Translations under genes and position numbers: made by a program
Shown here: piece after piece, positions 27,643 to 36,809 of the stretch
How positions within the stretch are numbered: the first letter of the stretch is position 1
How the letters are laid out: each line of letters opens with the position of its first letter
The notes under the pieces: generated by a model
What the model was told of the DNA's origin: nothing
Seen by the model: the letters and a program-made list of their open reading frames with translations, nothing else
The model's database searches: none
Source of the DNA: Roseibium album
GTDB lineage: Bacteria > Pseudomonadota > Alphaproteobacteria > Rhizobiales > Stappiaceae
Direction of reading: 5' to 3'
Length of the DNA: 64,000 nt
Assembly: GCA_001404055.1 (NCBI GenBank)
Contig: CXTY01000013.1
Coordinates: forward strand, 62,001 to 126,000

Positions 27643-27936
27643 CGGTCCTCGTGCCGGGTGCATAAGCGTAAGTTTCTGATTTGGCGTAGCTATTGCTAAT
27701 CCTGACGGTACGCTTATCTTATCCTTATGGTCTGCTCCTTCAAAAAAGTAGCGAAGTGTCGTTACGTCGCGAGTTGACGTTAACGGAAAGGTGCGTCATG
27801 TCAGGTGCAACCTAAAGAGGGTGGCTTCATCGGTGTCAGGCGCCAAAGGGGAGATGTTTCGGAAAGTTATGGACTTTCCGGACAATCAGAAAATCCAAGT
27901 GCGCAGTGAAGCGATAAAAATGCGTTGGAGAACGGT
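27643..27936. other. Leader region of the acyl-CoA ligase gene
   Basis: No gene is seen in this 290-base region. A perfect hairpin CGGAAAGT-TATGG-ACTTTCCG occupies 27860-27880, about 57 bases before the ligase start, and may be an operator or leader structure. Confidence 0.45.
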
Positions 27937-29607
27937 ATGACGACTGCGGAGGAGTGGACTGAGGCTTTTGAACCTCGTCCGGTACACGAGTATCTTCAAA
28001 CTACTGTCGAGCAATTCGGCTCTCGGCCAGCGGCCGATTTCATGGGCAAGGTCTGGACCTATGCTGAAATAGGCGAGCTGGTAGACCGAACCGCCACCGG
28101 GCTTCAGGCGATGGGTGTTGGCCCGGGTGTCCATGTTGGTCTCTGCCTGCCAAACACGCCCTATTACACGATATTCTATTTCGCGATTTTAAAGATTGGC
28201 GGCACCGTTGCGAACTTCAATCCACTCTATGTAGAACGCGAAATCTCCTTCCAGGCGCGTGATGCGGATGTGCGCATCATGGTCACGATGGATCTGAAGG
28301 TGATCTACGAAAAGGTTGAGGCTGTCCGGCGGGAAAAACTCCTCGACAAGATCATCGTCTGCCCGATGACATTCTGTCTGCCGACCGTAAAAAAGGTGCT
28401 GTTCAGCCTGTTCAAGCGCAAGGAAATTGCCGACATTCAGCAAGATGACGCGCATGTCTGGTTTGCGGATCTGCAGATGAAAGGGAACAAACCGAAACCG
28501 GTCGAGATTGAACCAAACGACTCTATCGCCGTGCTCCAGTATACTGGTGGTACGACGGGCGTGCCGAAAGGCGCCATGCTCACGCACAAGAACCTCTCAG
28601 CCAACATTGAGCAGATGCGCTGCGTTTTCGAAGCGGCCCGCGCCGGTGAAGAGAAAATGCTCTGCGTGCTGCCGTTTTTTCACGTCTTTGCCATGACAGT
28701 GGCGCAGAATCTTTCCATCATTCTTGCCGCCGAAATGGTTCTCCAGCCGCGGTTTGAGCTGAAGGCACTTCTTGACGTGATCGCGCGCAAGAAAGTGACA
28801 CTCTTTCCTGGTGTTCCAACCATCTACACGGCCATCAACAATTCACCCCTGACGGCCAATTACGACCTTTCCAGCATCAACCTTTGCCTGTCCGGCGGCG
28901 CGCCGCTTCCGATGGAAGTGAAGGAGAAATTCGAAAAACTCACAGGCTGTTTTCTGGTGGAAGGTTACGGCTTGACGGAGTCCTCGCCCGTTGCTGCGGT
29001 CAATCCTCTCGATGAAAACCGCCGGGCGGGGTCAATCGGCCGTTTGGTGCCGGGTACCAAGGCAAGGTTCGTTGACATCGAGGACCGGGCCACCGAAGTC
29101 GTAGAGGGCGAAAAAGGAGAGCTTCTGCTGCATGGTCCGCAGGTGATGAAAGGCTACTGGAAGCGTGAAGATGCCACGGCTGAATGCATCACGCCGGAAG
29201 GATATCTGCATACGGGCGACGTTGGCTATCGCGACGAAGACGGCTTCATTTTTCTGGTTGACCGTATCAAGGACCTGATCCTTTGCTCCGGATATAACGT
29301 CTATCCGCGCGTGATCGAAGAAGCGATCTATCTACATGAAGCGGTGGATGAAACGATCGTTATTGCCATTCCGGACGATTACCGCGGCCAGTCACCGAAA
29401 GCCTTCATCAAGCTGAAGGAGGGCCATTCATTGACCCACGAAGACATGGAAGTCTTTTTGAAAGATCATCTGTCCGCGATTGAATTGCCACGAGAAATCG
29501 AGTTTAGGGATGAGTTGCCCAAAACAATGGTTGGCAAATTGTCCAAGAAGGAACTGGTTGAGGAAGAGGCGCAAAAACGTGCTGCCGCGCAGGCGCAAAG
29601 CGCCTGA
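27937..29607 (+). CDS. Long-chain fatty acid--CoA ligase (AMP-binding, FadD/PimA-like)
   Basis: A 556-residue acyl-adenylate-forming enzyme. All core motifs are present: P-loop QYTGGTTGVPKGA, GYGLTESSPVAA, YLHTGDVGYRDEDG and the hinge DLILCSGYNVYPR, with the catalytic Lys in KTMVGKLSKKEL. It should activate fatty or dicarboxylic acids to CoA thioesters at the inner face of the membrane. The ATG follows GGAGAACGGT; the upstream TTG is ignored. It is monocistronic and followed by an extragenic palindrome. Chain-length preference cannot be told from sequence. Confidence 0.93.
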   Translation: MTTAEEWTEAFEPRPVHEYLQTTVEQFGSRPAADFMGKVWTYAEIGELVDRTATGLQAMGVGPGVHVGLCLPNTPYYTIFYFAILKIGGTVANFNPLYVEREISFQARDADVRIMVTMDLKVIYEKVEAVRREKLLDKIIVCPMTFCLPTVKKVLFSLFKRKEIADIQQDDAHVWFADLQMKGNKPKPVEIEPNDSIAVLQYTGGTTGVPKGAMLTHKNLSANIEQMRCVFEAARAGEEKMLCVLPFFHVFAMTVAQNLSIILAAEMVLQPRFELKALLDVIARKKVTLFPGVPTIYTAINNSPLTANYDLSSINLCLSGGAPLPMEVKEKFEKLTGCFLVEGYGLTESSPVAAVNPLDENRRAGSIGRLVPGTKARFVDIEDRATEVVEGEKGELLLHGPQVMKGYWKREDATAECITPEGYLHTGDVGYRDEDGFIFLVDRIKDLILCSGYNVYPRVIEEAIYLHEAVDETIVIAIPDDYRGQSPKAFIKLKEGHSLTHEDMEVFLKDHLSAIELPREIEFRDELPKTMVGKLSKKELVEEEAQKRAAAQAQSA

Positions 29608-29625
29608 GCATTAGTTTAACTGGCT

Positions 29626-29646
29626 GTCCCGGCCTTGAGCCGGGAC
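29626..29646. repeat. REP-like palindrome, CTTGA-loop type
   Basis: GTCCCGGC-CTTGA-GCCGGGAC, a perfect 8-base-pair hairpin 19 bases after the acyl-CoA ligase. The same core recurs at 36521-36539 between other genes, so this is a dispersed intergenic repeat. Confidence 0.65.
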
Positions 29647-29801
29647 CATCAAACCGACTTTGAAGAATGCCCCGGCTCGGTGGCCGGCGCGGCGCGGAGG
29701 TGTTCGCAGGCTCTGCTTGAATCCCTCAGATTTTGTTTGGCCTGGATCTCTGCTTCCGCAGGTTTGGAAACAGCTGAAATACTCGCCTTGCTATTCAGAA
29801 G

Positions 29802-30812
29802 TTAGTTCGAATACCCACGCCCATCCGCTGCGCGGGCAAGTTCGCGGCCGCGTTTGGCTTCGCGCCTTACGGTATAAATTGATGCTGCAATGATGACGGC
29901 TGCACCGATCAGGGTTTCGACCCTTGGCCATTGGCTGAAAACCAGAGCACCAAAGATTGTTGCATACAGCAATCGTGTGTAATCAAGCGAGGCGATGGCC
30001 GTTGCTTCACCGGCCCGGAATGCCTGGATGTTGGACATCTGTGCGGCCCAGGAAATGATGCCGACAGCCAGCAGCAATCCCCATTGTTCCAAGGTAGGTG
30101 GCTGCCAAGTCATGACAGCCGGCACAAGCATGATCATACCGACGCCAAAGGCCTGATAAGTCAGTATGGTGACTGGAGGATCTGTCCTTGTCAGCAATCG
30201 AACGACGATCATGACAAGGCCGGCACAGGCTGCCCCGGCAATGGCAAGTAGCGCAAAACTGTCTATGAAGCCCTCGCCATCCGGCCGCAACATCAACAGA
30301 ACACCGACAAAGCCCGCGATTGTTGCGCCCCAGCGGTGGACACCAACGGTTTCACCAAGGAACCAGATTGCAAAGATCGTCACAAAGAAGGTTTTGGAAA
30401 AACTGATCGCGGTTGCGTCCGCCAGCGGCAGCTCGATCACAGCGGTGAACCCGCAGAGCATGGCTGTCGTGGCAACAACAATACGTGTGAGTTGAAGTCC
30501 GGGGCGTTTGGTTGCCAGGGAGGTGGGAAGTCCGCTCAGGATTTTTGGAGCAACGATTGCAAGCATGATGGCCTGCCGCACGACCAGGATCTGAAACACG
30601 CTCAAATCTTGACCCAGAAACTTGATCAGTGTGACCATGATAGAAAACAGGAACGCAGCCTGCAGGATCCACAGAGCTCCGAGTGTATTGGACGGCAGTT
30701 GGGCTGTTAGAGCCTTCAGCCTTTGAATGGGACCTTCAGGGGCATCAGTGTGGGCGGTATCGGTAGTCTTGCCGGCCCCATCGGGAGCCGGATCTTTTGG
30801 AGATATGTCCAT
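29802..30812 (-). CDS. DMT superfamily transporter (EamA domain), copy 1
   Basis: A 336-residue EamA-family exporter with ten predicted membrane helices in two repeats, after a hydrophilic 50-residue N-terminus (MDISPKDPAPDGAGK). The segment ELPLADATAISFSKTFFVTIFAIWFLGE is characteristic. The ATG at 30812 has an AGGA site. Substrate is unknown; EamA exporters move metabolites such as amino acids or their analogues. A paralogue lies at 35491-36492. Confidence 0.88.
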   Translation of the reverse strand: MDISPKDPAPDGAGKTTDTAHTDAPEGPIQRLKALTAQLPSNTLGALWILQAAFLFSIMVTLIKFLGQDLSVFQILVVRQAIMLAIVAPKILSGLPTSLATKRPGLQLTRIVVATTAMLCGFTAVIELPLADATAISFSKTFFVTIFAIWFLGETVGVHRWGATIAGFVGVLLMLRPDGEGFIDSFALLAIAGAACAGLVMIVVRLLTRTDPPVTILTYQAFGVGMIMLVPAVMTWQPPTLEQWGLLLAVGIISWAAQMSNIQAFRAGEATAIASLDYTRLLYATIFGALVFSQWPRVETLIGAAVIIAASIYTVRREAKRGRELARAADGRGYSN

Positions 30813-31014
30813 CTGGTATCCTGAGCCGGGCAGAACCGGAATGAATTCGCATTGGCGCACTCGGGGAGAGCGGACCTTTTTCTGCTGGCGGTTTTTGGCA
30901 GTTGCGACAAGCTTAGCGTTTTTGTTCAAGAAGTGAAGAGGGGGACAGCAAGATTGCCATTCTTTGCAGAACACCTACAATTTACGAGAAGAGTTCGGCG
31001 CAGGGAGGGCAGAT

Positions 31015-31602
31015 ATGCAAAAAATCCAGACCCAGGGAATTCATCACATCACGTTGGTCGGTGCAGACCGGCAGACGTCCATCGATTTCTGGGAAGGCGT
31101 GCTTGGGATGCCCTTCGTATTCGAGCAGCCCAACCTTGACGACGCCAATCAGAGCCACCTCTATTTTGATCCGGGTGATGGCCGGCTCATCACGATCTTC
31201 ACCAATGAAGACCGCAAACCAGATGCGGAACCTGCGCCGCAGGATATCGGATGCGTGCATCACATGGCGTTGAATGTTTCGCAAGCAACCTTTCGCCAGA
31301 TTGCTGATCGGCTGGAGGAAAGAGGCGTTCAGCATAGCGGGCCGAAGGATCGTGGCTTTATGGATTCAATCTATTTTCGGGATCCACTTGGGCTCCTGAT
31401 TGAGCTGGCGAGCTACCGCTTCGAACCACCTGCTGGTGTCTCCATGGGGCAAGTGATGCTGGAAGCGCACAAGATGCGCGTGGCGCGCGGCGACTATAAC
31501 ATTCAGGAGATCCATCTTGCTGATGCAATTGAGAAGCTGACGCGAGAAACGCAACAAAGCCTTTCAGAGGACAGGAGTGCACGCAATCCTTATCAGAGCT
31601 GA
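31015..31602 (+). CDS. VOC family protein (glyoxalase/dioxygenase fold)
   Basis: A 195-residue vicinal-oxygen-chelate protein with paired modules: GIHHITLVGADRQTSIDFWEGVLGMPF and VHHMALNVSQATFRQIADRLEERG, with a C-terminal DPLGLLIELASYRFEPP strand that supplies the metal Glu. It resembles ring-cleaving dioxygenase and glyoxalase proteins, but the reaction is not identifiable. The ATG follows GCAGGGAGGGC. It is divergent from the EamA gene, 200 bases away, and is followed at 163 bases by the CoxL-like gene. Confidence 0.82.
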   Translation: MQKIQTQGIHHITLVGADRQTSIDFWEGVLGMPFVFEQPNLDDANQSHLYFDPGDGRLITIFTNEDRKPDAEPAPQDIGCVHHMALNVSQATFRQIADRLEERGVQHSGPKDRGFMDSIYFRDPLGLLIELASYRFEPPAGVSMGQVMLEAHKMRVARGDYNIQEIHLADAIEKLTRETQQSLSEDRSARNPYQS

Positions 31603-31765
31603 TGCGGGTCTGTTGCTTCTAAAACACACATAAGGAGGCATTTGGGTGCCGAACTGACTTGAGACACTGGTCTAGGCGGGTTTTGAGTACTATGTTCAAT
31701 CTTGCCCGTCGCCCAGGTGTATTGATATTCTGGGAAGTCCTTCCCAAAACTGCAGGTCCAATTAC

Positions 31766-34063
31766 ATGAATCAGATCGCCACTCCGAAGTTCGGTGTTGG
31801 AGCGCCGTTGCGCCGTAAGGAAGATGCGCCGCTTATTACCGGGCAAGGCATTTACACGGCAGATTACACGCCAGAGCGATGCCTGCACGGTTATGTCGTG
31901 CGCTCAGCGATGGCGCACGCAAAAATCAGTGTTGATAACGCCGACGAGATCCGTGGGATGGATGGGGTCCATCTGGTCCTGACCGGAGCTGAGGTTGCCG
32001 GCAAAACGATGCCGACACTGGCCCTGTTGAAACAGGAGGACGGCTCGAACTTCAATCTGCCGCCGCAGCCGGTGCTCTGTTCGGACGAAGTGCGCTACGT
32101 CGGTGATGCGATTGCCTTTATTGTGGCCGACGATATTGAGATCGCGAAAAACGCCGCTGAGATGCTCGAGGTCGACTACGACCCGCTTGATGTCGTCGTC
32201 GGGATAGAAAACGCGCTGGCTCCAGATGCGGAGAAAGTCTGGCCTGAATTCGGAACCAACGTAGCCTTCACTTTCGGTCAAGGCGATCAAACAAAAACCG
32301 AAGATGCTTTTGCCAAGGCGGACAAGGTTGTCTCCATTGAGCTGGTCAACAACAGGATCGTGGCCAACTATCTTGAGCTACGTGGCTGCGTGGCCGAATT
32401 CGATCAGGTTGAGGAACGTTTCAAGCTGACCGTCGGAACCCAAGGTGGGCACGGCATGCGCGATACGATTTGCGGCATTCTGGACCTGGAAAAAGACAAG
32501 CTTCAGGTGATCACACCGGAAGTTGGCGGCGGATTTGGAACCAAGATATTCTGCTACCGTGAATATCCGCTGGCGATGATTGCGGCCCGGGAACTCGGCA
32601 CTCCGGTGCGCTGGGCTGGCGACAGGATGGACCATTTCGTCACCGACGCTCATGGCCGTGACAATCTCTCCACGGCTGAGCTCGCACTGGATGCTGATAG
32701 CAGGATCCTGGGTTTGAAGGTGCATGTGAAGGCAGCCATGGGCGCTTACCTGCATCAGTTCGGTCCGTTTATTCCCTGGGTGGGCATAACAATGTCGCCC
32801 GGGCTCTATGACATCCCTGCCGTGTTCGCCAAGGTCGAAGGTGTTTACATGCACACGGTGCCGACCGACGCTTTCCGAGGGGCCGGGCGTCCGGAAGCTG
32901 CCTATCTCATCGAACGGCTGATCGAAAGGGCGGGTGAGGAAACCGGGCTGGGCTCGGTCGAAATCCGCAAGCGCAATTTCATCAAGCCGGAACAGCTGCC
33001 CTACACCACGCAAATGGGCCGTCTTTATGACACAGGTGATTTTGCGGGACATCTGGACAAAGCGCTCGAAGTCTCTGATTGGGATGGCTTCAAGGCACGG
33101 CAGGAAAAGAGCGCGAGCGCAGGCAAATATCGTGGCATTGGACTTTGCACTTATATTGAGGCTTGCGCGTTTCCCGGCAGCGAGGAAGCAACGCTGGAGC
33201 TGAGCGACGAGGGTAACCTCACACTGCTTATTGGCACACAGACCAACGGCCAGGGCCATGCAACGGCCTACAGTCAGGTTGTGGCGGAGAAATTCGGCGT
33301 CACAATCGAAGAGATTGAGGTTGTTCAGGGTGACACCGACCGCGTTCGAAAGGGCGGTGGAACCGGGGGCTCCAGATCAATCCCGCTTGGTTTGCCTTCT
33401 GTTCGTGATGCCAGCAATACGCTCGTCAAGAAGGTCAAGGAACTGGCCGCAGACAGGCTGGAGGCCGGGATCGAGGATCTTGAACTTGAGAGTGGTGTTG
33501 TGCGTGTTGTTGGCACGGATCAGCAAGTCACGCTCGCCGAGATTGCGGCCGGGGCAGGTGAGCCGCTATCGGCGCGTGAAGAGGTTGAACAGACCGAGTG
33601 CACGTACCCGAATGGCACGCATGTCTGCGAAGTGGAAGTTGACCCGGACACCGGTGATGTCTCGATTGAAAGCTATGTGATCGTCGATGACTTTGGTGTC
33701 ACGGTGAACCCGTTGCTGCTTGCCGGCCAGGTTCATGGCGGTGCCGCATCTGCGCTCAGTCAGGCCATGTGCGAGCGCACGGTTTATGATGACGATGGCC
33801 AGCTTCTGACCGCCTCGCTTCTGGATTACCAGATGATCCGCGCCGACGACCTGCCGCCGATCCACTTTGAGACCCGCAATATTCCTTCAACAACGAATGC
33901 CATGGGGATCAAAGGCGCTGGCGAGGCCGGGACCATTGGTGGCTGCGCATCCATCATGAATGCGATCCAGAAGGCGGTCAGAGACGGGGCGGGTGTTACC
34001 GAAGCGATCGATATGCCAGCCACCCCACATCGTGTCTGGGAAGCTTTGCAGGCAGTGAAATGA
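31766..34063 (+). CDS. Xanthine dehydrogenase family molybdopterin-binding subunit (form II CoxL-like)
   Basis: A 765-residue large subunit of an aerobic-type molybdenum hydroxylase, of normal family length. Molybdopterin motifs include EVGGGFGTKIF, TNGQGHATAYSQ, and the C-terminal GIKGAGEAGTIGGCASIMNA with the catalytic Glu. The active-site loop reads AFRGAGR, close to AYRGAGR of form II (CODH-like) enzymes rather than AYRCSFR of true CO dehydrogenase, so CO oxidation is unlikely. The usual FAD (CoxM) and iron-sulfur (CoxS) subunits are absent from this locus. An intrinsic terminator follows. Confidence 0.9.
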   Translation: MNQIATPKFGVGAPLRRKEDAPLITGQGIYTADYTPERCLHGYVVRSAMAHAKISVDNADEIRGMDGVHLVLTGAEVAGKTMPTLALLKQEDGSNFNLPPQPVLCSDEVRYVGDAIAFIVADDIEIAKNAAEMLEVDYDPLDVVVGIENALAPDAEKVWPEFGTNVAFTFGQGDQTKTEDAFAKADKVVSIELVNNRIVANYLELRGCVAEFDQVEERFKLTVGTQGGHGMRDTICGILDLEKDKLQVITPEVGGGFGTKIFCYREYPLAMIAARELGTPVRWAGDRMDHFVTDAHGRDNLSTAELALDADSRILGLKVHVKAAMGAYLHQFGPFIPWVGITMSPGLYDIPAVFAKVEGVYMHTVPTDAFRGAGRPEAAYLIERLIERAGEETGLGSVEIRKRNFIKPEQLPYTTQMGRLYDTGDFAGHLDKALEVSDWDGFKARQEKSASAGKYRGIGLCTYIEACAFPGSEEATLELSDEGNLTLLIGTQTNGQGHATAYSQVVAEKFGVTIEEIEVVQGDTDRVRKGGGTGGSRSIPLGLPSVRDASNTLVKKVKELAADRLEAGIEDLELESGVVRVVGTDQQVTLAEIAAGAGEPLSAREEVEQTECTYPNGTHVCEVEVDPDTGDVSIESYVIVDDFGVTVNPLLLAGQVHGGAASALSQAMCERTVYDDDGQLLTASLLDYQMIRADDLPPIHFETRNIPSTTNAMGIKGAGEAGTIGGCASIMNAIQKAVRDGAGVTEAIDMPATPHRVWEALQAVK

Positions 34064-34085
34064 GCCGCTGTTGACTGTAGAACTG

Positions 34086-34112
34086 AAAGGCGCCCAGGGG
34101 GCGCCTTTTTTC
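34086..34112 (+). terminator. Intrinsic terminator after CoxL-like gene
   Basis: AAAGGCGCCC (34086-34095) and GGGCGCCTTT (34099-34108) form a 10-base-pair stem with a 3-base loop, running into a T tract 22 bases past the stop. Confidence 0.85.
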
Positions 34113-35125
34113 TATTCGGCAGGCATCACGCGTGGTTCGCCGCCGTTGCGTTCATACTCCCAGATATGCTCTTCGAAAGCACGCAGGCGTTTGTAGACGG
34201 AGATCAGCTCAATAATCGTGCCCCACGAATTCACCAGGAACTGGAATGAATTTTCAACCTGCCCGAATGCGGAACTAATTCGGGTCAATATCCCATAGGT
34301 GATTGCACCGCTGAGGATAGTTGGAGCGAGTACGATCAGCGGGATTAGGACTGCACCTTGAAGGTAAGCCCATCTTGCTACGTCAAAGTAGAGATAGTGG
34401 AAGAACAGCCGGAAATAGTTACGCCTGACTTCGCCGAAAAGATGATTAGCGGTACCTGGATCAGCTCTGTCCGAGTTGTCTTCCCCATAAACAAGTTCTT
34501 TTCTGTAGGCTGCCTCGACTTTTTGATTCTGAAATTCAAGTCCCGGCAGTTTGATGCCAACCAGTGCAAGAAGCACTGTTCCAAAAGCCGCGGATATTAG
34601 CGCGGCGAAAACAAGCGAACCGTCGACTTTACCGATCAGTGGTAGTTCGGTGACGTGTTGGGAAAGCTGATAAAGTATCGGAAGAAATGCGACGAGAGTC
34701 ATAATCGAACGCATGAACGAAACGCCCAGGCTTTCCATTATTCTGGCAAACCGCATTGTGTCTTCCTGGACACGTTGCGAAGCGCCTTCGATGTGCCGGA
34801 CGGCATGCCAATGAGACATGTAGTAGTTGTTCATTGCCGTGCGCCAACGGAAAATGAAATGCTTGATAAAAAACTCAAGCAAGACCGCGACAGTTATCAG
34901 CGTGAGCGCAATTTCGCCAAAATCGAGGATGCCCTGCCAGTAGTCTTTTGATTCCACGCTCCCAGGTGTCTGAAGCGCTTTTTGAATCATGTCATAGAAG
35001 ACGCCATACCATTCATTGATCCTGACTGTTTGCTGGACCTTGAACCATGTGACACCCAGGATCAGGGCTGACCCAACCCATGCCCAAAGAAACCATTTCT
35101 TGTTTAAGAAATACGAACGGAACAT
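34112..35125 (-). CDS. SbmA/BacA-like family transporter, short form
   Basis: A 337-residue inner-membrane protein of the SbmA/BacA peptide-importer family. Strong family segments are visible: FRWRTAMNNYYMSHW, HIEGASQRVQEDTMRFA, VGIKLPGLEFQNQ, AAYRKELVYGED and NYFRLFFHYLYF. It begins MFRSYF, like the SbmA N-terminus, but then lacks about 70 residues carrying the first two helices of the 406-residue E. coli protein. SbmA/BacA proteins import peptides and modified antibiotics using proton force; the effect of the shorter N-terminus is not known. Convergent with the CoxL-like gene. Confidence 0.85.
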   Translation of the reverse strand: MFRSYFLNKKWFLWAWVGSALILGVTWFKVQQTVRINEWYGVFYDMIQKALQTPGSVESKDYWQGILDFGEIALTLITVAVLLEFFIKHFIFRWRTAMNNYYMSHWHAVRHIEGASQRVQEDTMRFARIMESLGVSFMRSIMTLVAFLPILYQLSQHVTELPLIGKVDGSLVFAALISAAFGTVLLALVGIKLPGLEFQNQKVEAAYRKELVYGEDNSDRADPGTANHLFGEVRRNYFRLFFHYLYFDVARWAYLQGAVLIPLIVLAPTILSGAITYGILTRISSAFGQVENSFQFLVNSWGTIIELISVYKRLRAFEEHIWEYERNGGEPRVMPAE

Positions 35126-35490
35126 TGGCTTCTTGCCTCGCGAATCTGAAATTTGCAGGATTATAGGTAGCTAATTCAACAAGGGGAGGGCGATTGAGGG
35201 AAATGATCCAGTTGTGAAGAGATTTTGACAGTTATTATCAGTGTGCACAGCTGCCATGCGACCAAAATAGACAATTCTGTCAGTCCCCCGATTGCATTGT
35301 TTCAAACTTCGCACGATACTCCGGGCCTCAATCGGAATATAATCCGCCTCTGTGTTTCCTTCCAAAACAGGAATTGCCCTGGACAACTGTCTTGTCAGTT
35401 GCAGGCCGGATTTCTGGTAGCCCCTCTTGATCCTTCGGTCCGGTGCGTCAGGGGAGCAAAGCCTTTTCGCGCTGGTCCCGGATAAATTAC
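35126..35490. other. Divergent control region SbmA-like / EamA
   Basis: About 365 bases with no recognised gene. It separates the divergent SbmA-like and EamA genes. A GTG at 35443 in frame with the EamA gene could be an alternative start. Confidence 0.4.
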
Positions 35491-36492
35491 ATGACGCTTT
35501 CAGGCGTGCGGTCCCAGTCAATTGGAAAACCTGCAGCAACGGGAATGACCCGGCATGCGCCTTTGCTTGGCATATCCCTCAAGCTGACATCCACCATTGC
35601 CTTCTTCATCATGGCAACTGCCCTGAAGATTGCTGCTGAGGACGTGCCAATCGGACAGCTGGTTTTTGCCAGAAATTTCTTCGGCCTGTTTCCGGTTCTA
35701 CTGATGGTAGGGATGCGAGGCGAGCTGGGCCTTGCGTTCAAGACGTCAAATCCTAAAGGCCATCTGACCCGCGCAACTGTCGGACTTTCGGCAATGGTCT
35801 GTTCCTTCACAGCGCTCTATCTTTTGCCACTGCCTGACGCGACTGCAATCGGTTTTGCCACACCATTGATTGTGGTCGTACTGGCATTCTTTCTTCTGGG
35901 AGAGAAAGTTCGTATTTATCGTTGGAGCGCTGTCGGTGTTGGGTTTCTCGGTATTCTGGTTGTTCTGTCTCCGCATCTTGGTGAAGGCGAACTGGACGAT
36001 GCGTCGACTTTCGGCGCGATCCTTGGCATCACAGCAGCCGGGTTCGCCGCTTTGGCAATGATCACTGTTCGAAAACTCTGCGAGACAGAGCGCACGTCGA
36101 CGATTGTCACCTGGTTTGCAGGGGCTTCAACCGTGCTGGCCTTGTTGACCCTACCGCTCGGACTGGTTCTTCCCGGTCAGGCCTGGGTCATCCCGGATAC
36201 CAAAACGATTGGCCTGCTTTTGCTGATTGGCTTGGCGGGAGGCGTCGGTCAGATTCTGCTGACACAAAGCTATCGGTATGCCGAAGCCTCAACCATCGCT
36301 CCGTTCGACTATGTGAACATGCTCTGGGCAATCATCATTGGCTGGGTGGTCTTTTCCGAAGTGCCGGTGCCCGAAGTGGTGATCGGGGCAGCCATCGTGA
36401 TGGCAGCAGGTGTCTTCGTGATTTACCGCGAACACAAACTTGGGCTGGATCGCACTAAGGATAGGCGTGCGTCCACGCCGTCACGGTCCTGA
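35491..36492 (+). CDS. DMT superfamily transporter (EamA domain), copy 2
   Basis: A 333-residue EamA exporter with ten predicted helices. YLLPLPDATAIGFATPLIVVVLAFFLLGE aligns with ELPLADATAISF of the copy at 29802-30812, so the two are paralogues. The start is uncertain: ATG at 35491 is used, with GTG 35443 upstream and an ATG at MTRHAPLL downstream as alternatives. Substrate is unknown. Confidence 0.82.
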   Translation: MTLSGVRSQSIGKPAATGMTRHAPLLGISLKLTSTIAFFIMATALKIAAEDVPIGQLVFARNFFGLFPVLLMVGMRGELGLAFKTSNPKGHLTRATVGLSAMVCSFTALYLLPLPDATAIGFATPLIVVVLAFFLLGEKVRIYRWSAVGVGFLGILVVLSPHLGEGELDDASTFGAILGITAAGFAALAMITVRKLCETERTSTIVTWFAGASTVLALLTLPLGLVLPGQAWVIPDTKTIGLLLLIGLAGGVGQILLTQSYRYAEASTIAPFDYVNMLWAIIIGWVVFSEVPVPEVVIGAAIVMAAGVFVIYREHKLGLDRTKDRRASTPSRS

Positions 36493-36514
36493 GTTCGACC
36501 GCGCTGTTTTCTTT

Positions 36515-36670
36515 GCGCGTCCCCGGCCTTGAGCCGGGGTCTCGTTGAGATGGTATGAGGCGTGGTACAGGTCCCGGATCATGTCCGGGACAGCGCGAGG
36601 GATCGGGTATGTGCTACCGCTTCTCTGATTGCTTTCCCGGACGGAGCGTAGCGAAGATCCGGGACCCATT
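36515..36670. repeat. Mosaic of three REP-like hairpins
   Basis: Three palindromes follow in a row: CCCCGGC-CTTGA-GCCGGGG (36521-36539), GTCCCGGA-TCATG-TCCGGGAC (36571-36591), and TCCCGGA...TCCGGGA (36635-36641 with 36658-36664). The first repeats the core at 29626-29646. This is a compound extragenic repeat of the BIME kind; the remaining bases to 36809 hold no gene. Confidence 0.65.
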
Positions 36671-36809
36671 AGACAAACGAGGCTCTATTCTTACTCCAGA
36701 GGCCAACAGCTACTGGATCCCTGCTGGAGTTTAAGCCCGCGCAGGCGGGTGCAGGGGTGGCAACGAAAAGCGTACGTTTCCTATAACGGCACACAATCCA
36801 GCCAAGGAA

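Noticed and set aside
31766..34063. Aerobic carbon monoxide dehydrogenase (true CoxL)
   Set aside because: The active-site loop is AFRGAGR, not AYRCSFR, and coxM/coxS are absent.
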